64,000 nt of DNA. Origin: Marichromatium purpuratum 984. GTDB lineage: Bacteria; Pseudomonadota; Gammaproteobacteria; Chromatiales; Chromatiaceae. The translations under genes were made by a program, and so were the position numbers. Within the stretch, counting starts at the first letter, position 1. Every line of letters begins with the position of its first letter. Of this stretch, positions 25,646 to 34,119 are shown in pieces. The notes under the pieces were generated by a model. That model was not told the DNA's origin. It searched no databases and was given only the letters and a program-made list of their open reading frames with translations. The DNA lies in assembly GCF_000224005.2 (NCBI RefSeq), contig NZ_CP007031.1, forward strand, positions 1,227,501 to 1,291,500, written 5' to 3'.

Positions 25646-26035
25646 AACCGCGGCTTGCGAGTCGCCCGGTGTTCAGTCGCTTCGGCGCATGAACATGCTG
25701 GGCCGTCCTTGGCCCGGAGGGGAAACGCGACAATGCAGCGTGCCTCTCGCCACTTGCTTGTGCTCTGGCCCGTTCGGTGACGCTGATGCATCGCTCCGGA
25801 TGGTGGGCGAGAGCAAAGGAAGCCGGCCATGATTTTCCCTTTCTTCCTTCCTCCCCGTGCTTGTCTGTTGCGCGGATAAGGTATCGACGAGCGAGAGCGC
25901 CGAGACGATCTGTCCCACGCTCGCTGCTGTGTCAGCGCCTCGGCCGTTTGATGGGGCCGTACACAGAGGGCGGTGGCGCATCATCCGTATCCTGATATCA
26001 TCGATCGCGTCCCTTGATATTCCGAGAAGTCAGGT
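25646..26035 (+). other. Gene-free stretch between darG and the conflict operon
   Basis: I see no convincing gene in these 390 bp. Only short overlapping frames without ribosome sites or recognisable domains occur. The region separates the orphan darG from the trypco2 operon and is where that operon's promoter should lie. No clear -35/-10 pair or hairpin terminator stood out. Confidence 0.5.
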
Positions 26036-26377
26036 ATGAGCGACACGACCGACGAGATCGAACGAATCCCGCTTAAGGCAATGCTGAGCCAGCTTCGGCA
26101 AGAGTTGATCGATGCCAAGGCCGAAGGGGAACGCAAGGATCTCAAGTTCATGGTCGACGACATCGAGCTGGAGCTTCAGCTGGCGACGACTCAAGAAAGG
26201 GGCGGCGGCACCGGGATCAAGTTCTGGGTCCTGAATGCGAACTTGAAGGGCAAGGACACGTCGGTTGCGACACAAACGCTCAAGCTCAAGCTCAAGGCCG
26301 TGCAGGAGGTCGAGGACCCGGCTACCGGTGAGCCATCGACCGTCCCGGCCAAGATCAGCGGAAGGCTCTCTGGTTGA
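26036..26377 (+). CDS. Trypco2-like protein (trypsin-co-occurring domain)
   Basis: The protein has 113 residues. The pattern LSQLRQELIDAKAEGERKDL, then FMVDDIELELQLATTQERGG and KFWVLNANLKGKDTS matches the trypco2 domain described for NTP-dependent conflict systems, where it occurs next to trypsin-like proteases. It has no catalytic signature and may be a protease-linked regulator or substrate. The next gene, a trypsin-like protease, starts 24 nt downstream on the same strand, exactly the association that gives the domain its name. The ribosome site is weak (GTCAGGT). Confidence 0.75.
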   Translation: MSDTTDEIERIPLKAMLSQLRQELIDAKAEGERKDLKFMVDDIELELQLATTQERGGGTGIKFWVLNANLKGKDTSVATQTLKLKLKAVQEVEDPATGEPSTVPAKISGRLSG

Positions 26378-26401
26378 GGCCGATACGAGAGGACTTCAGG
26401 G

Positions 26402-27991
26402 ATGGTCGGTTTACGCACGGAACACTGCGTCGAGATCCGTGTTCCAGCCGGGGGAGGAGAGTTCTGTTTCGGCTCCGGCTACGCCTTGGCCCCACACTGG
26501 GTCCTGACGGCGTACCACGTCCTCTTCGATGCGGATCGGGATCTGAATTCGCAGACCTTTGAGATCGTCTGGCGGGATTCGCGGGGGCATCCCATCGAGC
26601 CGGAACAGAGCATCACCAGGACCGATATCCTCTGGTACAACAAAGAACACGACATCGCCCTGATCCGCTGCGAACCACGCGCGAGCGATCTGGTCAGCCC
26701 CTGGTACCTGATCGACCAGAGACGACCCGCAGCGAGGGCCAGATGTGACTGCTGTGGCTATCTCGCTGGGCTGCAGGACGAAGCGCATTGCCCCAGACGC
26801 AAAGCCCCGCAAGGCATCCTTGGTCGCTCGGATGCCCTCACCGCCGATCTTGATGGACTCAACGTCCAGTTACAGCAGGACAAGTACTGGGGCGGGTTCA
26901 GCGGCTCCGCTGTGTTCTCCGCCAATCGGCTGGTCGGAATTGTCCGGAGGGTGAATACGGGGGAGAGCGGTAAAGGCCTGACCCTCTCGTTCATCGCCCC
27001 CGCGTTGCTGGCAGACGGCGACGAGCCGCAAATGGGACGACTGAGAGAGGTCGAAGACTTTCTCGTCTGCCCTGGCAAAGATGCCTGCTGGAAAGGGCTG
27101 CGCTCCTATGTCATCGATCAGCTGGATGCCCATGACGGGCTGCGCAAGCACCTCGCGGACTGCTGTCGCAGTCATCTTGCCCCGGGAACCGAGATCCTCG
27201 GTGCTGATGCTCTAGCTGATACTCTCTTCAGTTTGCCTCAGCGTGAGATTGCTCGCGCCTTAGGATTGGCGCTCGACCAGATGCAGCCGACGCAGGATAG
27301 AGCTGGCATCCAGTCAGTGGAATACTTGGCACTGGTTTGTCTGCGCCTGTTGGCGGCTGATCAGGGCGCGGTACCGCCGCTAGTTGGCGCGGCAAAAACC
27401 TATGACGGCTCGCCGGTGTCAGTCGCCGCATCTCCACCGATGTTACTGGATCTCGAGTCTAAGCTCGCCGAGGCATCGGACAATGCCCCCCAGTTGTGCG
27501 TGGCCGGCAACCATCTGCGTTCTCCCTTGGATCTCACGCCCGAGCACAACACCGGCCTTGACCCGGACGGACGCCGGGCGCAACAAGACGCGAAAGACGC
27601 CTACGCCGTCAAGAATGTTCCAGGCATGGAGTGGTTCAGAGCTGAGGATGCCAAGGCTCAGGTCAAGAAGCATGTGACCGGTCCACACGCCGATACCGGT
27701 ATCACCTCGTCCGACCTACCGGTCGATGACGACGAGTGCGGGCACTTTCTCTCCGACCTGCTGTATCAGGAGGGCAAGAGCCGGAGCTACTACGTTCGTG
27801 TCCCGGCGACCTGGCATTGTGAGGAGGCCAACGTCTTGCGCGCCTTGGGCCGTTGGGCACCTGAACTCCTGGTGGTCGACCTAGAGCGGACGAAAGACCA
27901 GGCGCGAACCGGATACCTGGCGGCGCTCCATAGCGTCATCATGCGCTGCCAGAAAGCCCTGTCCCAAGACGATTCCGAGGGGAACTCATGA
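26402..27991 (+). CDS. Trypsin-like serine protease of a conflict system
   Basis: The protein has 529 residues. Residues 10-200 are a chymotrypsin-fold protease with an intact triad: His39 (LTAYHVLF), Asp84 (NKEHDIALIRC) and Ser167 (WGGFSGSAVF). There is no signal peptide, so it acts in the cytoplasm. Residues 225-320 and 430-529 are helical modules I cannot name; they may be adaptor or effector-associated domains. It overlaps the MoxR-type ATPase gene by 4 nt. In known systems of this class such a protease is activated with the AAA ATPase and cleaves a partner effector; that role here is inferred. Confidence 0.82.
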   Translation: MVGLRTEHCVEIRVPAGGGEFCFGSGYALAPHWVLTAYHVLFDADRDLNSQTFEIVWRDSRGHPIEPEQSITRTDILWYNKEHDIALIRCEPRASDLVSPWYLIDQRRPAARARCDCCGYLAGLQDEAHCPRRKAPQGILGRSDALTADLDGLNVQLQQDKYWGGFSGSAVFSANRLVGIVRRVNTGESGKGLTLSFIAPALLADGDEPQMGRLREVEDFLVCPGKDACWKGLRSYVIDQLDAHDGLRKHLADCCRSHLAPGTEILGADALADTLFSLPQREIARALGLALDQMQPTQDRAGIQSVEYLALVCLRLLAADQGAVPPLVGAAKTYDGSPVSVAASPPMLLDLESKLAEASDNAPQLCVAGNHLRSPLDLTPEHNTGLDPDGRRAQQDAKDAYAVKNVPGMEWFRAEDAKAQVKKHVTGPHADTGITSSDLPVDDDECGHFLSDLLYQEGKSRSYYVRVPATWHCEEANVLRALGRWAPELLVVDLERTKDQARTGYLAALHSVIMRCQKALSQDDSEGNS

Positions 27992-28938
27992 CCCTTAGTC
28001 GATTCATCCGGCGCCTTCCACATCCGCCCATCACCCTGGAACAGGTTGGAGGTCGATCCTTTACGCATCTGTTCGAACAGTCGCATCTGGACGCCATCAA
28101 CACCGCGCTGGCTTGCAACCGTCCCCTGTTGCTCACCGGCGAGCCGGGGGTGGGTAAGACTCAGCTCGCCAGGGCCGCGGCCAAGGCGCTCGGACGTGCC
28201 TACGTGCGCTGCACCGTGGACGCCAAGACCGAGTCACGAGACCTGCTCTGGCAGTTCGATGCGGTGGCCCGTCTGGCAGACGCCCAACTGGCTTCCGTTT
28301 GCGATTGGGATGCCTCGACCTGTGAGAAAAAGTTGGCCCCCGCCAATTATCTGATCCCGGGTCCTCTCTGGTGGGGGCTGAACTGGGGCTCTGCCGAGAA
28401 GCGACCCAAGGCCGTCGCGCCCCCGCAGCTCGATGGCGGCAATCACGAGCAGGGTGTCGTCGTCCTGATTGACGAGATCGACAAGGCCGAGATCGACGTG
28501 CCCAACGGTCTCCTCGAGGTATTGGGCGACGGCAGCTTCCAGCCAGAGGGCTTGGACAATCCGGTTCGCGCCGATGGTATCGCGCCGTTCATCGTCATCA
28601 CATCCAACCGCGAGCGTGGTCTACCGGACGCCTTCGTGCGTCGCTGCGTAGTCATGCGCATGGCGCTGCCCAAGGACGACACCGAGCTGCGCAAGCGCTT
28701 GGTGGAGCGTGGTCAGGCCCATTCCAAACTGTCGCCCGAGGTGCTGGGACAGGCCGCGGATCTGCTCATCAAGGATCGTAAGGCCAGCACCAAGCTGCCG
28801 CGTCCGGGTCAGGCCGAATACCTGGATCTCTTGCGTGCGGTCGAAGAACAGCTGACCGTGACCGCCAGCGGCCCCAGCGCCGAGGAGCTGCTCAACCGCA
28901 TCGAGCCTTACCTCCTGCGCAAGACCGAGGCCGTTTGA
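27988..28938 (+). CDS. MoxR-type AAA+ ATPase
   Basis: The protein has 316 residues. Walker A GEPGVGKT is at 51-58, Walker B VVVLIDEIDKAE is near residue 160 and an arginine-finger/sensor region VITSNRERGLPDAFVRRC is near 205. These place it in the MoxR branch of AAA+ proteins, which usually work with vWA-domain partners to remodel a target. It overlaps the protease gene by 4 nt and its TGA overlaps the next ATG, so it is tightly coupled to both. An insert of about 45 residues between Walker A and B (near 100-150) is longer than in typical MoxR proteins. Confidence 0.85.
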   Translation: MTLSRFIRRLPHPPITLEQVGGRSFTHLFEQSHLDAINTALACNRPLLLTGEPGVGKTQLARAAAKALGRAYVRCTVDAKTESRDLLWQFDAVARLADAQLASVCDWDASTCEKKLAPANYLIPGPLWWGLNWGSAEKRPKAVAPPQLDGGNHEQGVVVLIDEIDKAEIDVPNGLLEVLGDGSFQPEGLDNPVRADGIAPFIVITSNRERGLPDAFVRRCVVMRMALPKDDTELRKRLVERGQAHSKLSPEVLGQAADLLIKDRKASTKLPRPGQAEYLDLLRAVEEQLTVTASGPSAEELLNRIEPYLLRKTEAV

Positions 28939-31900
28939 TGGCTCAAGGTTTGGTCAGCCGCGGCGATCTGCTGCGCGCCTTGTGCGCCGAAGGCTGTGAG
29001 CCTCTTACGCCTGCCGCGCTGCATGCCTTGGGTTATGACGAACCGGAACCGAAGCCGAAGAAGAAGGCCGGCGACGCCTCGGAGAGTGCTACCGATCACG
29101 CCGAGGTTGGCACGGAGCCGCCGGCGCCCGCCCGCGCGCCCCTGCGTCCCGCTACCTTTTGGGTGCCCTTTCACCTGGCGTCGGACGAAATCTTGTTGCC
29201 GGGCGACCAGCCGCGCCTCAGTGCGCCAGCGCTGCCCAGCAGGCCGGCGGCTGACCCTTCCCCCTATCGCTATCTGACTGACTTCGCCCAGCTGGTGCCC
29301 AGGTTGCGCCGTGTCTTGACTGCAACCCGCCCATCGCGGGCCTATGACCTGGACCGTATCGTCCACTGCATGGGGCGCGGTGAGTGGCTGCGCCGGCTGC
29401 CGCGTCGCCATCGCGCCGGCTGGGGACCGAGCCTTTATGTCATCGAGGACCGCTGCGATCATCTGGCGCCTTACGTGCGCGATCAGGCCATGGTTCAGAC
29501 CCATCTGCAGCGGCTCTTTCCGACCGCCGGCTTTCGCACGGCTCTCTATAGCGAGCACTGTGATCGGCCCCAGGTCCATTGGCCGGACGGTGAGGTCACG
29601 CCCATCGCCCCCCAGCCGGGCGACCAGGTTCTGGTGTTGGGGGATCTCGGCTGTCTTGCCCGCGATGGCGGGCGCGCCGCCCGCTTCTGGCGCGACTTCG
29701 GCGATGAGCTGGAACTGCTCGGCGTGTCCGCCCTGGTCCTGCTGCCCTGCGCTCCGGCCGACGCTGAAAAAGTGGCATCCCCTCATTTCCAGCGACTTTG
29801 CTGGGAGCATCCGGCCCCATCCATGCTCGCGACCGAGGCCCTACAAACGCGTGGCGAGCGACTCCTTGCCCGCATGTCCATCGCCTCGCGCATCGAGCCA
29901 GGCTTGCTGCGTGAGCTGCGTCTCGGTCTAGGCGACGTTGAGCACTTTCCGGCGCGGTTGGAGGCCTGGGTCTGGCAAGAGGCCAGCGGCAAGGGGGCCG
30001 CGATGATCGCGGCCGCATTGCCGGACGCGGATGCCGAAGCCTGGCGCGCCAAGCTCGGGGAAGGGGACGACTCCACCTGTCTCGGTAGACTCGTGGACAC
30101 GGCACGGGATGCCATGCGTCATCTGCCCTACGAGGTCTGGCTGGAAACCGTGCTCAACGTCGCGGAAAGAGCCCCGCACGCGATCAGCGACGAGGAACGA
30201 AACCATGCCCGTGAGCTGCTCCAGTACCTGGCCGACCGGGCATCCTCATCGGGGGCAATGTCCCTCAGCCCTCGTGCATGGGACTGGCTCAGCGGTTTCT
30301 TCGAACGACTCGACGCGTCGGTCAAGGAGAACCCTTTCACCAAGGACGCATGTTGGGGACTGGCCTGCGCCTTGGCCGATACAGATCGTCAGCCCTTGCC
30401 CCCTCCGTCCGAACAGCCCTTGCCCCTCGATCTGTGCCAACTTGGTGATCGTGTCCACTCGGGAATGCCCCCCGGCGCAAGCCCGCTTGCGCGGCTCCAT
30501 ACCCGCGACCAAAACATTCAGGTGCGGGTGGTCGAAGATGCGTTCTGGGAGTCGGGCAAGGCACCGCCCTGGGCCACCGACTGGGGCTGGGACGCCTACG
30601 GTGCCTGGGTCGAATTCGCGATCGAGGATAAGGACGGTCAGCCGGTCACCCAGCGCATGCGCTGGATCGAGCCGGGGTGCTTTTGGATGGGGTCGCCCGA
30701 CGATGAGCCGGGGCGAGATAGCGACGAAGGACCTCGGCATGAGGTGACGATTCAGGAGGGCTTCTGGCTGTTCGAGACCGCCTGTACCCAAGCCCTGTGG
30801 GAGGCGGTGACGGGTGAGAATCCGAGCTTTTTCAAAGGTCTGGATCGTCCGGTGGAGCAGGTGAGCTGGGATGACGTTCAAGGCCTTGTCGAGACGATCA
30901 ATGCGCGCCTGCCGGGACTGGCGTTGAGCCTGCCGAGCGAGGCGCAATGGGAATATGCCTGTCGGGTGGGGAGCGATACGGCTTTCAGCTTCGGCGAGAC
31001 CATCACCCCGGAGCAGGTCAACTACGACGGCAATTATCCCTACGCTGGAGGGGCGAAAGGGCTGGATCGTCAGGAGACCGTCCCGGTCAAGGCATTGCCT
31101 CCAAATGGCTGGGGGCTCTACCAGATGCACGGCAATGTCTGGGAATGGGTTCAGGATGCTTGGCACGATACTTACAAAGGGGCGCCCATTGACGGCTCGG
31201 CCTGGGAGTCCGCCGAGTCCGGCGCGGGGCGGGTGATCCGCGGGGGCTCCTGGCTCGACGTTGCGCGCTACTGTCGTTCCGCCCACCGCTACTGGTTCGT
31301 GCCCGTCAACCGCAACTTCAACCTTGGCTTCCGGTGCGCCCGAGTTCAGGTCCGTGAGTCAGGCACGCCGGAGGCGGAGCGAGTGGAGCTGGCGCGCCCC
31401 GGCCCGCGGAGCGGATCAGGCCGGGGCGAGACGGCTCCGTCTCGCGCAGCCGGGCAGGGGCACGTCAAACCGCAATTGTTGCGACTCGACACCACCGCCT
31501 CGGCCTCGGTTGAACTGCCGGACGCGCCAGGGCTGGAGATCCGCTCCGATCGCGAGGTCCTGCGCTTGCAGCGCTGTGCAATGCCCGACTGGGCCAAGGC
31601 CATGGGGCGCGATCGCTTTGGTCTCTGGGCCGAGATCCATATCGAACCTGTAACCAAGAAAGAGAAGCAGCGGCGACGGTGGTTTCGCAAGAAAGCACCG
31701 CAAGCAGTTCCCGAGAACGTGTCGGAGCCCTTCATCCAGCGTCTGCGCTGGATTCCGCCCGGTCGCTTCCTGATGGGCTCGCCGGAGGACGAACCGGGGC
31801 GTCGGGACTCTGAGGGGCCACAACATGTAGTTACCGTCGGTCAGGGCTTCTGGCTGTTCGACACGCCCTGTACTCAGGCGCTGTGGATCGCCCTGGGTTT

Positions 31901-32522
31901 GGAGAATCCGAGTCGCTTTCAGGACCCGGCACGGCCGGTGGAGCAGGTGACTTGGGACGACATCCAGCAGCAGTTTTTACCGGCGCTGAACGAGCGCATT
32001 CCGGGCTTCATCTTGCCGAGCGAGGCGCAATGGGAGTATGCCTGTCGGGCGGGGACGCAGACGGCACTCTACTCCGGGCCGATCGAGATCCGGGGCGACA
32101 TGGATGCCCCCGACCTGGACCCGATCGGCTGGTACGGCGGCAACAGTGGGGTGAATTATGATCTGGCTGACGGTGAGGACACGACGAGCGGCGCGTGGTG
32201 GTCGGGTAAGCAGAAGCAATACCCCCATGAGCGGGCTGGTACGCGTCAGGTCAAAGGGAAGCTCCCCAATCCCTGGGGGCTGTACGACATGTTCGGCAAC
32301 GTTTGGGAATGGACGCAGGATGCCTGGCATGACTCCTACGAGGGCGCGCCACTCGACGGTTCGGCTTGGGAGTCCGCTGAATCCGGCGCGTTGCGGGTGA
32401 TCCGCGGGGGCTCCTGGGTCAACCTTGCGCGGGGCTGTCGTTCCGCCTACCGCAACAGGTTCGAGTCCGTCCTCCGCGACGACGACCTTGGCTTCCGGTG
32501 CGCCCGAGTTCAGGTCTTGTGA
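28938..32522 (+). CDS. Large conflict-system protein with two FGE/C-type-lectin domains and two diversified ends
   Basis: The protein has 1194 residues. Residues 1-330 contain a Rossmann-like region (LYVIEDRCDHLAPYVRDQAM, then VLVLGDLGCLARDGG and LVLLPCAP) that may be a degenerate vWA partner of the adjacent ATPase. Residues 560-808 and 900-1194 are two formylglycine-generating-enzyme-type (SUMF1-like) domains. Each has a WMGSPxDEPGR-type start, VEQVxWDD, LPSEAQWEYACR and GNVWEW. Catalytic function is doubtful; such domains serve as C-type-lectin ligand binders in DGR target proteins. Both domains end in a variable segment (31254-31322, 32418-32486) between identical flanks. ATG 28938 overlaps the ATPase stop. 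Confidence 0.8.
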   Translation: MAQGLVSRGDLLRALCAEGCEPLTPAALHALGYDEPEPKPKKKAGDASESATDHAEVGTEPPAPARAPLRPATFWVPFHLASDEILLPGDQPRLSAPALPSRPAADPSPYRYLTDFAQLVPRLRRVLTATRPSRAYDLDRIVHCMGRGEWLRRLPRRHRAGWGPSLYVIEDRCDHLAPYVRDQAMVQTHLQRLFPTAGFRTALYSEHCDRPQVHWPDGEVTPIAPQPGDQVLVLGDLGCLARDGGRAARFWRDFGDELELLGVSALVLLPCAPADAEKVASPHFQRLCWEHPAPSMLATEALQTRGERLLARMSIASRIEPGLLRELRLGLGDVEHFPARLEAWVWQEASGKGAAMIAAALPDADAEAWRAKLGEGDDSTCLGRLVDTARDAMRHLPYEVWLETVLNVAERAPHAISDEERNHARELLQYLADRASSSGAMSLSPRAWDWLSGFFERLDASVKENPFTKDACWGLACALADTDRQPLPPPSEQPLPLDLCQLGDRVHSGMPPGASPLARLHTRDQNIQVRVVEDAFWESGKAPPWATDWGWDAYGAWVEFAIEDKDGQPVTQRMRWIEPGCFWMGSPDDEPGRDSDEGPRHEVTIQEGFWLFETACTQALWEAVTGENPSFFKGLDRPVEQVSWDDVQGLVETINARLPGLALSLPSEAQWEYACRVGSDTAFSFGETITPEQVNYDGNYPYAGGAKGLDRQETVPVKALPPNGWGLYQMHGNVWEWVQDAWHDTYKGAPIDGSAWESAESGAGRVIRGGSWLDVARYCRSAHRYWFVPVNRNFNLGFRCARVQVRESGTPEAERVELARPGPRSGSGRGETAPSRAAGQGHVKPQLLRLDTTASASVELPDAPGLEIRSDREVLRLQRCAMPDWAKAMGRDRFGLWAEIHIEPVTKKEKQRRRWFRKKAPQAVPENVSEPFIQRLRWIPPGRFLMGSPEDEPGRRDSEGPQHVVTVGQGFWLFDTPCTQALWIALGLENPSRFQDPARPVEQVTWDDIQQQFLPALNERIPGFILPSEAQWEYACRAGTQTALYSGPIEIRGDMDAPDLDPIGWYGGNSGVNYDLADGEDTTSGAWWSGKQKQYPHERAGTRQVKGKLPNPWGLYDMFGNVWEWTQDAWHDSYEGAPLDGSAWESAESGALRVIRGGSWVNLARGCRSAYRNRFESVLRDDDLGFRCARVQVL
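31254..31322 (+). other. DGR-type variable region 1 (inside the double-FGE protein)
   Basis: These 23 codons follow GGSW and precede LGFRCARVQV. Against variable region 2 there are 17 substitutions: 12 at first, 4 at second and 1 at third codon positions. The 24 nt before and 30 nt after are identical in both copies. All differing sites are compatible with adenine in a common template, many in AAC-like codons. That is the signature of adenine-directed mutagenesis by a diversity-generating retroelement. The block cttggcttccggtgcgcccg after it would contain the homing-initiation site. Confidence 0.7.
32418..32486 (+). other. DGR-type variable region 2 (C-terminus of the double-FGE protein)
   Basis: Same frame and length (23 codons) as variable region 1, at the very end of the second FGE domain of the same protein, eleven codons before the stop. 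Thirteen of the fourteen codons that differ from region 1 change the residue, mostly among polar and aromatic types. Confidence 0.7.
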
Positions 32523-32626
32523 GCCAGGCGAGGATTAGGAAGAGCGGAACGCGATGGCCAGGGATAGCCTGTTCCGACAACAGCCGCCCGGCGTGCGCGC
32601 CCGCTCGCTAACCGGAGACCTTTTGT

Positions 32627-32860
32627 ATGCAACTGCGCTTCTTCACCATCCCGATCCACGGGGGTGAGGCGACCGTCGAGGCGTTGAACCGCTTTCTGGC
32701 CGCCCAGCGGATCCTGTCCGTCGAGCGTCATCTGATCGAGGACGGCGGCGCGAGCGCCTGGGCCCTCTGCATTGCCTACGAACCGGCCGGCGAGGGCGGT
32801 CGACCACCGACCACACGGTGCGGCAAGGTTGATGATTGCGGGGTCTTGCGTGAGCCCCGG
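32627..32860 (+). pseudogene. Truncated DGR-accessory-like gene
   Basis: The frame starts MQLRFFTIPIHGGEATVEAL, then NRFLAAQRILSVERHLIEDG and ASAWALCIAYEPAGEGGRPP and GKVD. From memory this resembles the first 65 residues of small HRDC-type proteins encoded beside DGR reverse transcriptases, whose next part reads like KVDYREVL. Here homology breaks off after GKVD (a VLRE trace remains), and the frame continues as Arg-rich sequence to a stop at 33010. The second half of the family, with the HRDC domain, is absent. A ribosome site is weak. The assignment rests on recall and should be checked by profile search. Confidence 0.5.
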
Positions 32861-33142
32861 CACCGACCTCGGTTGACGCGATGCCGCAACCCAATGACCC
32901 CCGGTGTGCCGGTCGCCGGTGCAGTCGCCCGGCGAAGGCTCGCCGGTGGGTCGACCCGATCTCGATCGTCAACGCTGAAAAGGGCCGTTGAGTCACGGCG
33001 GGCGCCATGACGGCAAAGGGGGTCAAGGTATTGTCCGCGAGGCGGTCGTCATTCGTCGGGTGGCGGGGCGCGCGCGGCAGCTCATTTTTGCTTCGCCGTG
33101 CCGGTGTGGCTCCGGCTGGCGAAATCAGGTGACAGGGTTCAG
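32861..33142 (+). other. Gene-free stretch downstream of the DGR-accessory remnant
   Basis: I looked here for a template repeat or reverse-transcriptase remains. No copy of the variable-region flanks and no RT motif such as YxDD is present in any frame. The tail of the broken accessory frame covers the first 150 bp. The rest precedes the third FGE gene. Confidence 0.5.
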
Positions 33143-34069
33143 ATGGTCAGCGTCCTCTCAATCGATCCGTCCTGGCATCCGCTGATCAACGGCTGCCCGC
33201 CCGCGTGGGCGAGCGAGTGGGGCGAGGACCGTTACGGCGTCTTCGTCGCCTTCACCCTGGATGCGGTCACGCAGCGGCTGCGGTGGATTCCGCCGGGGCG
33301 GTTCTGGATGGGCTCGCCGGAGGAGGAGACCCAGGGGTTGGCCGAGGATGATGCGGAGCATGCTTGGTTCGAGCAGGAGCATCCACGGCATGCGGTCATC
33401 ATCTCGCGCGGCTTCTGGCTGTTCGATACACCCTGCACCCAGGCGCTGTGGGAGGCGGTGATGGACGAGAACCCCAGCCGCTTCAAGAGCCCGGATCGCC
33501 CCGTCGAGCAGGTGAGCTGGGACGATGTACAGACCTTCATCGACCGGATCAATGCGCGGGTTCCCGACCTCGGGCTGAGTCTCCCGACCGAGGCCCAGTG
33601 GGAGCATGCCTGCCGGGCCGGCACCGAGACCGCGCTCTACACCGGCCCCATCGAGATCCTTGGCAAGAACAATGCCCCGGCGCTGGACTCAATCGCCTGG
33701 TACGGCGGCAACAGCGGCGTCGATTTCGAGTTGGAAGAGGGTTTCGACTCATCTTCCTGGTCCGATATGCAGTATCCGAATCCCCGCTCCGGCACCCATC
33801 CAGTGGGTAGGAAGCAGCCGAATCCCTGGGGTCTAACCGACATGCTCGGTAATGTCTGGGAATGGTGTGCCGATGGTCTACGTCATTATGAGCCGACTAT
33901 GGCGGTCGATCCTGAAGGTTCGACAGAGGTTGGCGCGAAGCGAGTGATCCGCGGGGGCTCCTGGGAAGACGAGGCGCGGATCTGTCGTTCCGCCTACCGC
34001 GACGGGTACAGGCCCGACGGCCGCGGCGACTATCTTGGCTTCCGCTGCGCCCGAGTTCAGAGTTCATGA
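33143..34069 (+). CDS. Single FGE/C-type-lectin-domain protein with variable C-terminus
   Basis: The protein has 308 residues. After about 45 residues it is one complete FGE-type domain: WIPPGRFWMGSPEEETQG, VEQVSWDD, SLPTEAQWEHACRAGTETAL and MLGNVWEW. It ends in RVIRGGSWEDEARICRSAYR followed by a variable segment and LGFRCARVQSS. It parallels the two FGE domains of the large protein at 28938 but lacks the N-terminal partner region. ATG 33143 has AGGG upstream; GTG 33098 is an in-frame alternative. It is probably an additional target protein of the same DGR and may deliver ligand recognition in trans to the conflict system. Confidence 0.78.
   Translation: MVSVLSIDPSWHPLINGCPPAWASEWGEDRYGVFVAFTLDAVTQRLRWIPPGRFWMGSPEEETQGLAEDDAEHAWFEQEHPRHAVIISRGFWLFDTPCTQALWEAVMDENPSRFKSPDRPVEQVSWDDVQTFIDRINARVPDLGLSLPTEAQWEHACRAGTETALYTGPIEILGKNNAPALDSIAWYGGNSGVDFELEEGFDSSSWSDMQYPNPRSGTHPVGRKQPNPWGLTDMLGNVWEWCADGLRHYEPTMAVDPEGSTEVGAKRVIRGGSWEDEARICRSAYRDGYRPDGRGDYLGFRCARVQSS
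33965..34033 (+). other. DGR-type variable region 3 (C-terminus of the single-FGE protein)
   Basis: Same 23-codon window as regions 1 and 2, between GGSW and LGFRCARVQ. The flanks differ from those of regions 1 and 2 by one base on each side, while the window itself differs at many first and second codon positions. One or two third-position changes are not typical, so this copy may have drifted or derive from a slightly different template. Confidence 0.6.
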
Positions 34070-34119
34070 CCCGAACAGGTTGGAGTCGGGATGAGCAGAG
34101 CGCGTGAGCCCATCGGTCC

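Noticed and set aside
32861-33142. Possible DGR template repeat or reverse-transcriptase remnant
   Set aside because: Neither the conserved flanks of the variable regions nor RT motifs could be found in any frame; only the accessory-like stump is supported.
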